64,000 nt of DNA from Pictodentalium vernedei (taxonomy: Eukaryota; Mollusca; Scaphopoda; Dentaliida; Dentaliidae): NCBI GenBank assembly GCA_031216915.1, contig CM062296.1:455776681-455840680 (forward strand). The letters run 5' to 3'. How positions within the stretch are numbered: the first letter of the stretch is position 1; the number at the start of each line of letters is the position of its first letter. Under the pieces are notes generated by a model. The model was not told where the DNA came from. It was given only the letters and a program-made list of their open reading frames with translations, and did not search any database. Positions 10,232 to 20,365 of the stretch are shown here, in pieces. Both the position numbers and the translations under genes were made by a program.

Positions 10232-10998
10232 AAGGAGAAGGGTGTTTCGTAAAGGGTCTGGATCAGATCTGGTCTGCTGATCTGGTTGACATGAAATCGC
10301 ACTCGAGATGGAGCGAGGGCATTAAATACATTCTGATGGTCATCGACGTGTTTTCAAAATACGGATGGATGAGACCTCTGAAGAATAAATTGGGAGCTTA
10401 CGTGGCCGAGGCTCTGAAGAGCATATTCGCATCGTCTTCTCGAAAACCAGATAAATTATGGGTGGACAAAGGGAAGGAAATTTACAACAGTCACGTTTGT
10501 CCATTGGGTGACCTATATTCTGTTGAAAACGAAAAGAAAGCTAATGTGATCGAACGTTGGAATAGAACCATGAAGGAGAAAATGTACAAGTATTTCATGG
10601 CTAACATGACTAAGAAATATATCGACGTCCTAGACGAACTGGTAGAAGAATACAACAACATGCAACACAGATCGATCAAGATGACTCCCGCAGAAGCTAG
10701 CGATCCTCGAAACGAAAAACGTGTCTTCGCGAATCTCTATCCCGAAAGTTACAAGATCGAAAAGAAGTCCAAATCGCCGAAATTTTCAGTTGGCAATCGA
10801 GTGAGAATCACTTCTTATAAGTCACTCTTTGCAAAAGGTTACACTCCTCGATGGACCGAAGAAAACTTTAAGATCATTATAATATTTTACACCGATCTGG
10901 CCACTTACAAGATAAAAGTGTTAGAGGACGACGATGATGACAGCAGAGAAATCATTGGAACATCTTATGAACAAGAATTGCAGAAGACGACATTTTGA
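10182..10998 (+). pseudogene. Retroviral-type integrase (DDE) with chromodomain-like tail, broken N-terminus
   Basis: Integrase that would join element ends to host DNA in the nucleus. The probable start is ATG 10182. A TGA at 10230-10232 and a frameshift near 10255 break the N-terminus; the core then reads open to TGA 10996-10998. Catalytic residues are D in WSADLVDM, D in LWVDKGKEIYN and E in NVIERWNRTMKEKM. Only 28 residues lie between the second Asp and the Glu, where about 35 is normal for this class, so a short deletion is likely. NMQHRSIKMTPAEA follows, and the C-terminal PRWTEENFKI...YKIKVLEDD portion is the usual SH3/chromodomain-like tail of Polinton integrases. Acidic codons GAC/GAT are expanded near 10927. 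Confidence 0.92.
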
Positions 10999-11154
10999 AG
11001 AACCAACCCTTCACTTTTTCTTTTTTTTTTCCTTTACGCATATATATAGTAAAGGAAAAAATAAATGAATAAAATAAGATAATAATTTTAAAAAAAACCA
11101 AACAATTTATAATAACCAAAAAAAAGCAAACGAATTAACACAAAAAACCAAGAC

Positions 11155-11769
11155 ATGACAAATATATTAGATATAACCCAAGGTATATTGAGAGATGAAA
11201 GCATTGAAGAGTACGAGGTTCACAAATACGAACCCATGACTGGAACTAGTTTGAACAATGCCGGTGGAATAAGAATCAACATCAAGACGCAAGATCTGTT
11301 CGTTCATCCCAGCGAAAGTTACATAGTGATACAGGGACATATCACCAAGGAAGACGGAAGTGATTAGATGACGACGTGGTCACTCTAGCCAATAATGGCA
11401 TGATGCATCTGTTCAGTAATATAAAAAACATGCACTCAGGACCTGAGATAGAATCCGTGTTTCATCCCGGACAAGCCACCATGATATATGGACTCTTGAC
11501 GTATCCGACGATTTTTCGAAATCTAAAGGACTCAATTGTGGGTGAAAGACAGCATCGCCGACATGAGTCCAGCCAATACCGGTGCCACTCTGAGATTCGA
11601 CTACGTCGTCAAGACATCGAGACCCAGAAGAACGTTTTCGTTCAGAATACCTCTGAAACACATATTCGGATTCGTGGAAGATTACGATAAGATTCCCTAT
11701 GGATTCAAACACAATCTGATGTTGATTCGAAAAGGAAACGACAAAGCCATCATGAGTTTTCTTCCATGA
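11155..11769 (+). pseudogene. Major capsid protein, 5' half only, frameshifted
   Basis: The start of the double-jelly-roll major capsid protein of the element. ATG 11155 opens with an acidic N-terminus, then the conserved blocks GTSLNNAGGIRINIKTQDLF and HPSESYIVIQG. A frame change near 11367 leads to VTLANNGMMHLFS and HPGQATMIYGLL, and another near 11535 leads to TFSFRIPLKHIFGFVEDYDK. The frame stops at 11769 after about 205 residues. The C-terminal half is gone: the fibre-like gene on the opposite strand starts overlapping it at 11750. The capsid assignment rests on family resemblance and on its place downstream of the integrase. A deletion that removed the second jelly roll is the simplest reading. 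Confidence 0.75.
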
Positions 11770-12625
11770 TATCACCCTTTCTCCAGACCGTATTTTCGTA
11801 CAAGTACCATCTGCTGACTGTGCTGGAATCGTATTCTGGCTCGTCGTCGAGACCGAATAGTTTGTAACCGTTCATGTTGATGCCTGCCTCCATGGTTCCT
11901 CCGGATTTTTCGTTCAGATACAAGTCGCCGACTTGAGATTCCAGATAGGATTGAGAATCGAGTAGGGCAAAATCAATGTAACCTTTGTTGACTGCCGTTA
12001 AGTCTTTATCATCATTGTCGATCGCAGACAGATTCAATATCTTATTCAATCCCCCATCCAGATCCGATTTCATTACTAACTCGTCGACGTTATTCTTTCT
12101 CAATTCTAAGTCTATGTATTGTTTGGTCACTGCATCGTTAGGATTCGTGGGATCGGGCACGTTGATTATCTTGTTAGAATTCACGTTCAATTTGGACTGC
12201 TTCACTTTAGGAACGTAGCAATCTCTCAGATGTTTACTGAATCTCGCGTGAGAGTCGTCCACATATCTTTTAGTGGCGACGTCGGTCGAATCTCTAGGAT
12301 CCGCTATGTTCACCACTCATTTAGATTTCAAGTCTAGAGCGTCCGTCATGGCTTTATCGATGTAATTATCTGTCATCATCTGCTGGAAATTTTGGTCTCG
12401 TCTATCGACGTATTTTTTAGTGGTGGCATCCGTCTGATCGATCAGTTCAGGAAGATTGTAGATTTTCTTATTGTTTAAGATTAAAGGTTCTTCTCGAGGT
12501 TCGTATCTTCAAAAGAATCATTCGTCCAAGTTGGCAATGTCACCAACAATTCCGACTGTGGTTCTTCTTTTCTTTCTAGAGGAACCTTCACTATCGTCAG
12601 CGTGACCAAATTTATCGACTGTCAT
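11750..12625 (-). pseudogene. Fibre-like repeat protein, three in-frame stops
   Basis: One 291-codon frame on the minus strand, from ATG at 12623-12625 to TGA 11750-11752, with three internal TGA codons (two near 12520, one near 12318) and no frameshift. It is built of roughly 45-residue repeats ending in a DxxxATKxYVD signature: QTDATTKKYVD, STDVATKRYVD, PNDAVTKQYID and LTAVNKGYID, each preceded by a hydrophobic INVPDP-type strand. This pattern is typical of shaft modules in trimeric phage and virus fibres, so a receptor-binding spike is a reasonable inference. The N-terminus is basic (SSRKKRRTT), like a nuclear signal. Its 3' end overlaps the truncated capsid gene tail to tail. Confidence 0.7.
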
Positions 12626-12819
12626 GTTTTGTTTTCGTTTTTTATTTTCCTTTAATTAGGAATATTATAAGTTTTTTTTTTATTATTATTTAATACAAAC
12701 AACTAAAAAAATGTTATTATAAAATAATTTGTTTACATATCTCTCTCTCTATATATATATATATCAAAAAAAAAAATACAAAAAAGCAACAAAACAACAA
12801 AAAAAAACAAAACATATTT
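12626..12819. promoter_or_regulatory. Divergent AT-rich spacer between fibre-like and protease genes
   Basis: The fibre-like gene leaves to the left and the protease to the right from this 194-bp spacer of poly-T, (TC)n, (TA)n and poly-A. A shared bidirectional promoter is likely by position only. Confidence 0.35.
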
Positions 12820-13250
12820 ATGAATAAAAATAAAATACAACGCATATTCGTTGAAGGTGTCATCTTACCCAACGAACCCCTATCTAACATCGATCTGTCG
12901 AAAGCTGCAAAAGATTTAAAAATCAAACATTTCCGAGGTGTGTTTTCTAGAGATGCTTTGCCGAGAAAAAAAGACGACAACGATTCAGAATGTGGAATTT
13001 TAAATCTGGATGACATTGGAGGTGAGGACACGCATTGGTTCGCGTGTTTTCAAATGATAAAATTTATTATTTCGATAGCTACGGAATCTCACCTCCGATG
13101 GAAATAAGAAACTATTTATCATCAGTTATTTACAATACCGAACAAATGCCAGCACCGGATCGAGAGTTTTGTGGTCACCTGTGTCTCTATGTACTCAAGA
13201 CATGGTCAGAAGGAGATCACTTTCAAGATATTCTTAACGATTTACATTAA
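12820..13250 (+). pseudogene. Adenain-like maturation cysteine protease, frameshifted
   Basis: A Ulp1/adenovirus-type cysteine protease that would cleave capsid precursors. It starts at ATG 12820. Catalytic His is in EDTHWFA near residue 73, the acidic residue in YYFDSYG, and the nucleophile Cys in REFCGHLC; an EQ pair (NTEQMPAP) before it can supply the oxyanion Gln. About 142 codons is a little short of the usual 160-200. A one-base change near 13045 puts the His part and the Asp/Cys part in different frames. Protease, capsid, ATPase and minor capsid genes form the virion module of Polintons, which supports the call. Confidence 0.85.
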
Positions 13251-13370
13251 AAAAAAATAAATAAATAAAACAAAATAAAATTGTTTGTTTTTGTTTTTTT
13301 TTTGTTTTATTTATTATTATTTTTTTCTCTCTCTATTCTTTTTCTTTAATTTATAAACTCGCGTTTAAAC
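13251..13370. other. AT-rich convergent spacer
   Basis: Poly-T and poly-A runs between the convergent protease and polymerase genes. It probably holds both poly-A signals. Confidence 0.35.
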
Positions 13371-16300
13371 TTACAAGATTTTAACTAAACTCATTCTCTC
13401 GCTTTTTTGACAACAAGGACAAAATATCACACAATAATGTCCACGTGCAGAAGTGAGTATTTTATCTTTGCATATAAATCTCTTATCGTCATTGGCCGTC
13501 AACGCAATCCTATTGATTTCTTTGGTGTACATCTCATGCTTTTCACTCCAAATCGCAGTCATCTTTTTATACACCGTCGAACCTTCGAAAAGACACTCTT
13601 TATACTCGTCGAAATCGATGCTTTTATTCATCACACACGCTTGAACATCTTTTGATCTCTTTGCCGTCGATGAGATAAGCATACAATTTCGGTCTCAAAC
13701 CTACGAATTCGGTGATCTGTCTTTGACCGCTCTTGTCTTTAAATTTACCCAACATCTTTTTATTGACGCCAGTTGGAATCTCAGACGGATGATCGTCAGG
13801 ATAATTACTCGTTTTGACCCATTCGTCCACGTCTGGTGTTATGTCCTTGTAGACGTTTGTTGTCTCTCATAAGCCAGACTGTCCATGTCGGTGAACAATA
13901 GTTTGGCTTTTGAATCGAATTGTGCTTTGACGTAATCATAGTGAAACTCGTACATCAACTGCTTGCTGATGTCTGAGATGATCGCTCCAAGATAACAAGG
14001 TTTATCGAACTTCAGATGTGTCTTTTGCATGTGCAGAGCCACTAGATTTTCGTCGAATATGATTCTATGTTGATAATTGGGTTTCGCGATTAATTTTCTA
14101 GACCTCTCTTTGGACGCGACTAGTCGAACGTCGGTTCTATTCCTAATGTTTTCCAGAGATTTCCCGTGCACGCAATTGTTCATGAGCTTGAAGAAATCTT
14201 TTTCAAAGTCACTCTCGGCCTGCATTCTTAAATTGAGATCGATATATTTTTTCATCCAAGGCTCCTCGTCAAATCAAATGATTCAATGCACGTCGAGCAA
14301 TATCATTCTGTGATCGATGTAACGTTTCAAATTTTCGCAATAAACCATATACTTGCATTTGTTGCAAAAATTGGGAACGAGTTTTTTGACGCTGTTTACT
14401 ACTATTCATTCAGGAGCCAATGGATAATCATTGTGTAGATCATGTAACTCAATCGGATAGTCCAAATCGACCTCTAAAATATAAGGATAGTGTCTCCATT
14501 TTTATTTTTCTTCCGACGTTTCAACCCATTTGAAATTTCCGGTCGATAAAGGGTGATTCATAGCACAACCGTACAAATTATTAGCGTCCTAATACTGTAT
14601 GTATTTACTCGGTTCTCCCGAATCAAAATCATTTCCCATGTAAGGATTATTAGCTTTAGCATATCTAGTAGAAATCATAGAGACACCACCCCTCACGGAA
14701 TTTTCAAACATAAGCAACATGTCTATGTCACTTAATAATTCCAATCGAACCTCTGTCGTCTTCAAGAGAGCATCCCATGCGAGTCCGGGTGCAGTGAAAT
14801 ACCAAGCCAGATCTAGTTCGTAACGTCGATGACACACCAATCGAAAATTTTCGAACACGTCTGCCAAGAGAAGCACATCATTTTTCAAATAGAGGTCGTG
14901 ATATTCTTTCATGGATTTCATCTCGAACAAGTTCCACACTTTTTGCGCGCATTCATAATCGTCGTCAGAAACATGAGCTTGGTATAATTTCGAATAAAAA
15001 TCTTCTTTAGGAGGTAGAGCGACGTCGTCGAATTTCTCGAGATCACTCATGTAATCATAAGGGTAGACACCTTTCCTCAACATGACGTCAACCGATTCTC
15101 ATCGATTGTTAAAATGTTCACTTGTGATTTTAAATTTCTCCATATTCAAACTGTCTACTAATTTTTCCAGACTGGCCGACATGAATTTATAATTGTCGAA
15201 GAAACATATCGCTCTACTGATGGGAATCGATTCATCGTCGACCATCTTTTTATCCAAGACCTTCCATTTAGTGAATGAAATGTATTTTTCGTCGTTTTCC
15301 GCGATGCAGCTCAACTCTCCCCCACTGACACCCATATTTTTTATGAACAGGTGACTGTCATAGCTCGAGAGATTTTGAAATATCACCGGATAAAATTCAG
15401 CGTCTCGAAATCTCAAATTAGATTTGTTGTGAGCAGCGCCGTGAAACAGACTGGTGTAGTGGTCGTGATCTCTAATTTTTTTTATTATTTTCAGACTGAT
15501 TATCGAATAGTTGTCTACATATGTGACATTCGGCGGTTCTCTCGAATTCTCGCTGTTGCTTTGGCGTGATGATCATGTCTTTATGTATTTAAATTTGTCG
15601 TATAATCCTTGTATTTTCGATTCTAACTCTTCCTAGAATTTTTTAGCCACGTCGTCGTCATCCGAACGTTTGGAGTAGACGAATGAACCTAACGATTCTC
15701 CATCGTCGAAAGAACATTTCACATAATAACAATAGCCCAAAGGTACGTGCTTCTGAAGTTTTTCGACGTAACCCCCATGCTCATCAGGCTGACAAGAATT
15801 TATTTTTGCCATGAAACATTCGAAATCGGCGTAGACGACAAATGGTGGTTCTAATCTTTTTTTGTAGTTACGAAAATCCACGTAAATGTTAGGTTTAGGC
15901 ATTTCGATGGCAACGCCTTGCTTTTCGTTGAGGTATTCCTGATGACGCATCAATGATTCTTGACGATTAAACGAATTCATACAGTTAAAACAGAAAAATC
16001 TCTCTCCCTTATGTTTAGAAGTCTGCTTAGACAACAATCAACTCATGTCTTTGATCCAACAATAATGTTGATTGTCATCCTCAGAAATCAACAACAAATT
16101 AACAATGTTTTCTCTCTCTTTATACGAAGTCAGTCTGAGAGGATAGACTATTCCGTTTTCATCGTCACCGGCGTATCCCAACACGTTCACTGCCATGGAG
16201 AGATTTAACTTTTCGAAACACTTGATGTCTTTCAATCCCGTCGGGAAAAGCACTCCCGTCCAGTCGAGATTTTCACAAGTCTCGACGTACTTTGAAACTC

Positions 16301-17410
16301 TATCGGAATTCTCTTCCACGGGATACAGGGCAATGTGATCGGCCACTTGAAACACTCGCTATCTATGTTATTTTTCACGTTCACCAGAGCTTTTTTATTG
16401 TACAGAAAACGAGGTAATTCTATATAGGAAGACGTCGCCAAAGAATCATGTTTGTCCACGTGAATCTCGAGATTTATTACCTTCTCGAAGATCCAAAAAC
16501 TTCCCCTCTTATGATAACTTGCCATGGATTCCAACATTTTATCTTTCATCACTTCGTACACATCGAATAATTCATCAGATTCAAATATAGTTTTCATTTT
16601 GGATTGAAAATAAGCATCTTGCACCACGCTCTCACCCGTTTTCGCGTCGACCTTTTTCATCAGACAATGCAGGATCATCTTTATATTTAAACCTCTATTC
16701 AGTTCTCTTCGTGACATATCCAACACTCCATTCTTCGCCAGTTCCATGAACGATTCGGGTTCGAGATTCGCGAAATCGGAAATCACGTCAAAAGTTTTGA
16801 AATATCCTTTAATGGCATGGTCAAATTCAATCGGAACCAACAATTTTTTCACTGCCTTGCTCACGATCGCTCTTATCGCATCGACTCCCTCGTCCTTATC
16901 CAATGCCTCCAAGATTTCACCGAGCATTTTATTTCCTGATGAATCGCCATCTCGAACCACGTCGCTTTTCATTTGTTTACTCCCAGTCCCTTCCGGAGCC
17001 CACGGTTCAACTTTTTATCGCTTGACAGTCTCGTTCTTCTTCTCATTAGTTTCCATGCGTCGAGGTTGTTTTATCGTCTTCACATCACAACATCTCGTCA
17101 CTATTCGAGTTTTCGCCTCTGTTGCAGGCCTTTCGTCCATCCCCTTTCCACATAGTAAACGATCGATGCATTCTCCTTTCTTCATGCATTTGACACCTTT
17201 CAAATTCAAAGACCGACACACTTTGGCTTGTAAATTAAACAGTGGTTATTCATAAGTCTCAGCAAACAGCAGGTTATTCAACTCTCTCTTGGTCTTTTTA
17301 TTCACGTCGCGATTTTCAATTCCCAAATTTCTACAGTACCGTTTCAACTGGAAAACGGTAGAGAAACATAACTTTGCCACGTCCGAGGTTTTTGTTGTTA
17401 TTTTTGGCAT
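13371..17410 (-). pseudogene. PolB: Protein-primed DNA polymerase B, multiply broken
   Basis: Replicative polymerase of the element, spanning about 1,340 codons from ATG 17408-17410. An N-terminal SAP-like and Lys-rich part is followed by a helical region shared with element B. Then come a C2H2 finger (FCFNCMNSFNRQESLMRH), the 3'-5' exonuclease motifs VYADFECF, NLSSYDSHLF and YLKNDVLLLADVF, and, between them, CHIC...RDHDHYTSLFHGAAHN, an HNH/endonuclease-VII-like insert. Palm motifs are DANNLYG (A), KLMNNCVHGKSLEN (B) and TDMDSLAYE (C), where Thr between the catalytic Asps is replaced by Met. At least nine in-frame stops, mostly TGA, and four or more frameshifts (for example near 16370, 15450, 13865 and 13675) break it. 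Family: DNA_pol_B_2. Confidence 0.92.
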
Positions 17411-17507
17411 TTTGAATGTTAAATAATTTCTTATGTTTTTAAAAAATATATATATTATTATTTTGAGTTTTGTGAATTTTTTTTTCTTTCTTCTTTTTAA
17501 ATATATA

Positions 17508-18262
17508 TGGATATAATTTTATTTTTTTTATTTTTAATGGATGGAATCAATTTTTTCTTTCAGAACGCGAATTTTGTTTTTTTTCAAGCGCGGGAATCAA
17601 TTTCTGATCTGAAACGCAAATATCACACTAAAGGAAAGAACTCAATTTCATACAACACAAATAGAAAAAGCGCACATTTCAGTTGCCATTTCATTCTCAC
17701 CGAGGATAATAGTGAGAAAAATCTTTACACTTTCAAGTTCACTGAAGAATAATGCAAGACACGTGTCGATCAAAATATACATTCCACAAAAGAAAAACAA
17801 CTGCCAAATGGTTTTATGTAAAGATTTCATTCATGAGATTTGCAAAGGTACATTCAGTAAAAACAGAGAAAATGAATAAAATCTTTGTTTGCCTTTTCCT
17901 TTAAAATTGTCTCCTCGATATTTTTTTGACAATCATTGAAACATTTTTACGATTCACATTTTATAATTAACATTATAAATTCACATCACATTCGTGCAAG
18001 GTGTAATATTGCTTCGATAATGATTAGGTTTTTTGTGAAACATATATTGAGATCGCGACAGTACACTTTTCAAATACAAACACCTTCAATGCTATGTTAA
18101 TAAGTACTTCTGTTAATTAACTCAAATAAAATTGAATACTTCTGCAAGCAATCTAAAAAAACAAAATTGATTCGCGCGTTTGAAAAAAACAAACTTCGCA
18201 TTCTGAGAAAAAAAATTGATTCCATCCATTAAATATAAAAAAATAAATAAAATCACATCCAG
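17508..18262 (+). mobile_element. Non-autonomous inverted-repeat element inside Polinton A
   Basis: About 90-bp inverted arms face each other. The left arm, around 17530-17597, reads aatggatggaatcaattttt and then cagaacgcgaa. The right arm, around 18165-18235, is its reverse complement with few differences. The interior of about 570 bp has no transposase; one short open frame at 17507-17752 covers the left arm and is probably chance. It lies between the start of the polymerase gene and the next minus-strand gene, so it landed in a spacer without breaking a frame. Confidence 0.75.
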
Positions 18263-18296
18263 ACATTTAAAAAAATATTAATTCTAAAAGAAACAT

Positions 18297-18773
18297 CTAC
18301 GACTGATTTTCGTGCAACGTCACATCCACGAAGTGAACATTGATTTTGAAATCGGTTCCCTTTTGATAGACCCATCGAAACACAATGTTCACGGTCTCGA
18401 ACGTCAGTCCCTGTTGTTGTCCAATGATCAGATTCAATCTGCGAACCAACGTCTCGGAAACGCCGGGAAAAAGCTTCCTTCTGTAGAACATGGTGGACAT
18501 GCAGTCTGGATCGAACCCTTCCGCATCCGTCGAGAAAAGGTTCAATAAATCATCTTGGGATTCGTACATCAAATCCAGATCGGTCTCACTCAACTTCAAA
18601 GGCAGAACATGTTTGTCGAATTCGTCCGTCAAACCATCACATTCCACGTCCGTCAATCGAATGGGATCGTGAGATTCTAACTTGTAAATTTTTCTGTCAA
18701 ATTTCGGGTATCTTTCAACCCTCTTCAATTTGAACGAGGAGTTCTTTATTTCAGGTGCCGCTCTCGATTTCAT
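18297..18773 (-). CDS. Unknown Polinton protein, intact, paralogue in element B
   Basis: 158 residues from ATG (minus strand, 18773) to TGA 18297, unbroken. It opens with a basic SFKLKRVERYPKFDRKIYKL block, then an acidic middle (LTDVECDGLTDEFDKHVLPL) and predicted beta strands near the C-terminus (INVHFVDVTLHE). Element B has a diverged relative at 22999-23445 (TLKRVEMCKKFGCKIYRL). I recognise no family or motif. In A it is on the same strand as PolB and closest to the right terminal repeat; in B its orientation to PolB is reversed. Confidence 0.65.
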   Translation of the reverse strand: MKSRAAPEIKNSSFKLKRVERYPKFDRKIYKLESHDPIRLTDVECDGLTDEFDKHVLPLKLSETDLDLMYESQDDLLNLFSTDAEGFDPDCMSTMFYRRKLFPGVSETLVRRLNLIIGQQQGLTFETVNIVFRWVYQKGTDFKINVHFVDVTLHENQS

Positions 18774-18975
18774 GATTATTTTTTTTTATTTTATCTCGAA
18801 AATATTTAAATTTTGTGTTTTTGTTTTTGTTTAAATGATGATAATTATTAATTGTAAAGAATTTTATTTTTATTTTTTGTTTCTTCTTATATATATATGT
18901 AGAAAAAAAATAAAACAACTTTTTCCACTTTTTTTTTTAATGACAAAAAACAATCTCATCCATCATTCATTTCAC
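18774..18975. promoter_or_regulatory. AT-rich leader upstream of the last minus-strand gene
   Basis: Poly-T and (TA)n tracts between the minus-strand ATG at 18773 and the right terminal repeat. Its composition resembles the leaders of the other element genes read from the opposite strand. Confidence 0.35.
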
Positions 18976-19512
18976 AACACATAATTATACACACACAAAC
19001 ACAATCGGATGCACGCATGCACGAATGCACGAATGTGCATGTGCATCCTCTGATCACGATTCTCCTCCCGATTGGATCGCCTCCATCGAGTTGCGACACT
19101 TGAATGATGACGGAGACTCTGCAGTCTCTCTATATTCTGGCTCACTGGAAAAATTCCCGCAAAATCCCCAGTTCCTGATCGAAACCTCGACGAGCACTTT
19201 CCGAGTTCGTTTTCAGTGACAAAAAATGCACCTCCCTATGGGAAATCAGTGTTAAATTCGAAAAAAATGGGTATTTTTCGTCCGGAATTTTTTAAAATTC
19301 CTGAGCCAGCAAATCGTCCTTCCCGAGAAAGATCTGGGTGTTTCCAGGAAACGAATCGATCGTCTCTCAAAAATTCCATGTTTTCGCGAGGTGATCGATT
19401 CCTTCTGGGAAAAACCTAAGTTATTTTTACAAAATAATCCAGTTTTGTGAAGTCACTGGCATTTCTGGCTCAAAGTGGGTGAATGAGCCAGAACCCGCAT
19501 ATATACCCTACT
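18976..19512 (-). repeat. Polinton A right terminal inverted repeat
   Basis: Inverted, diverged copy of 3396-3967, ending at ccctact before the flank cacgat. Shared landmarks include acacaatcgg, ttcctgggaaac-type segments, tcgcgaggtgatcgattcc and gcatttctggctca. Indels between the arms show the element is not recent. Confidence 0.9.
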
Positions 19513-19701
19513 CACGATGTTTTTCATTTAAACTAAAACCTGTCCCAGGAATAGGTTTGGACATATTCAACAATGTGAAACATGCCATTGTGAGACTGTT
19601 TTCTTTTAAGGGGAATAGACGATGCACCTCATTTAGAGTTACTTTTAGTAATGTTTACACTTGACATTGGTTTTAGCACGGATGGTGATATATATATTTT
19701 T

Positions 19702-19921
19702 TTAACCCTTTACTCAGCATAACGGCCAAAACTGGCCAGAGCTATTCACAAAAATCGCCAATTAATTTTCATTATTTTTTTCATTTTTTGTCTCAGAAAC
19801 ATAGGTTTGTTCCAATGAGGAGTCATAACCTATGTTTTTGAGACAAAAAATGAAAAAAAATAGTTATTCAAGAATTTTGTTTGCAACTGTCGTCTGCTTT
19901 ACATGTTAGATAAAGGGTTAA
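19702..19921. mobile_element. TTAA-flanked palindromic MITE, copy 1
   Basis: 220 bp bounded by TTAA at both ends with termini CCCTTTAC and ATAAAGGG. Long internal arms contain tcattttttgtctcagaaac and its inverted partner around a remnant of the ccaatgaggagtcataacc centre. TTAA targets with CCCTTT ends are typical of piggyBac-derived MITEs. Copy 5 at 53063 is the closest relative. Confidence 0.85.
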
Positions 19922-20029
19922 AAAGTGTTTCTGATTTTGTCTCTTTTGGAATTTAGGGGTTTATTAGAGCAAATTTGGAATTGTGCATACAGGGTCTTTG
20001 ACTTTGAATTCCTTTCATTTCTATCTCTC

Positions 20030-20095
20030 TGTATTCGACACGAGGTGACTTTGGCTGTCGAAAGTGCCGTTAAACCCCAATAAATAAATAAAGCT
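20030..20095 (+). repeat. SINE 3' tail fragment
   Basis: The segment with cgacacgaggtgactttggc, tgtcgaaagtgccgtt and ccccaataaataaataaa matches the 3' tails of the SINEs at 52085 and near 45850. No tRNA-like head is attached. Confidence 0.65.
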
Positions 20096-20365
20096 CTCTG
20101 TAACTTGATGAGTTTTTGGATTGTTCGTAGGTGACTTTCTCTTCTGATGTGTTCTCTTGCTGGGTCAAATGTTTTAGTTGCTTTTTAACAATTCCAATGA
20201 ATTAAGTTTAGAATGGTACCACCACAAAACCATCCATCATCACCACCTGGTCTTAAAAAAGTTGTTTGTTTTTTTGCAAAATATACTCTTGGATTTGCAA
20301 GTTGTTCAAAAAGCTCTCTGTGTTTATACACATATGCTAAAGTTTGTTCGGCAGCTTATTATTAT

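Larger units (their letters stand above)
3396..19512 (+). mobile_element. Polinton/Maverick A, full length (about 16.1 kb)
   Basis: A complete Polinton-class DNA transposon. Its ends are inverted copies: the left end starts agtagggtatata and the right end finishes as the reverse complement. The flanks are tacgat on the left and cacgat on the right, a 6-bp target duplication with one mismatch. A 6-bp duplication and AG at the 5' terminus are known Polinton hallmarks. Inside are all the core genes of the class: protein-primed PolB, retroviral-like integrase, FtsK/A32-like ATPase, adenain-like protease, and major and minor capsid proteins, plus accessory genes. Many genes carry in-frame stops or frameshifts, so this copy is probably immobile. 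A smaller inverted-repeat element sits inside it at about 17508-18262. Confidence 0.93.

Noticed and set aside
11413..11775. Minus-strand 120-codon frame over the capsid gene
   Set aside because: Antisense of conserved capsid blocks; no motif of its own.
17507..17752. 81-codon plus-strand frame
   Set aside because: It lies on the inverted arm of a nested element and is low-complexity; no support as a gene.
4993..18773. TGA reassigned to a sense codon in this genome
   Set aside because: TGA also closes several genes at the expected place (5089, 10996, 63199), and the TGAs replace different residues, so decay is simpler.
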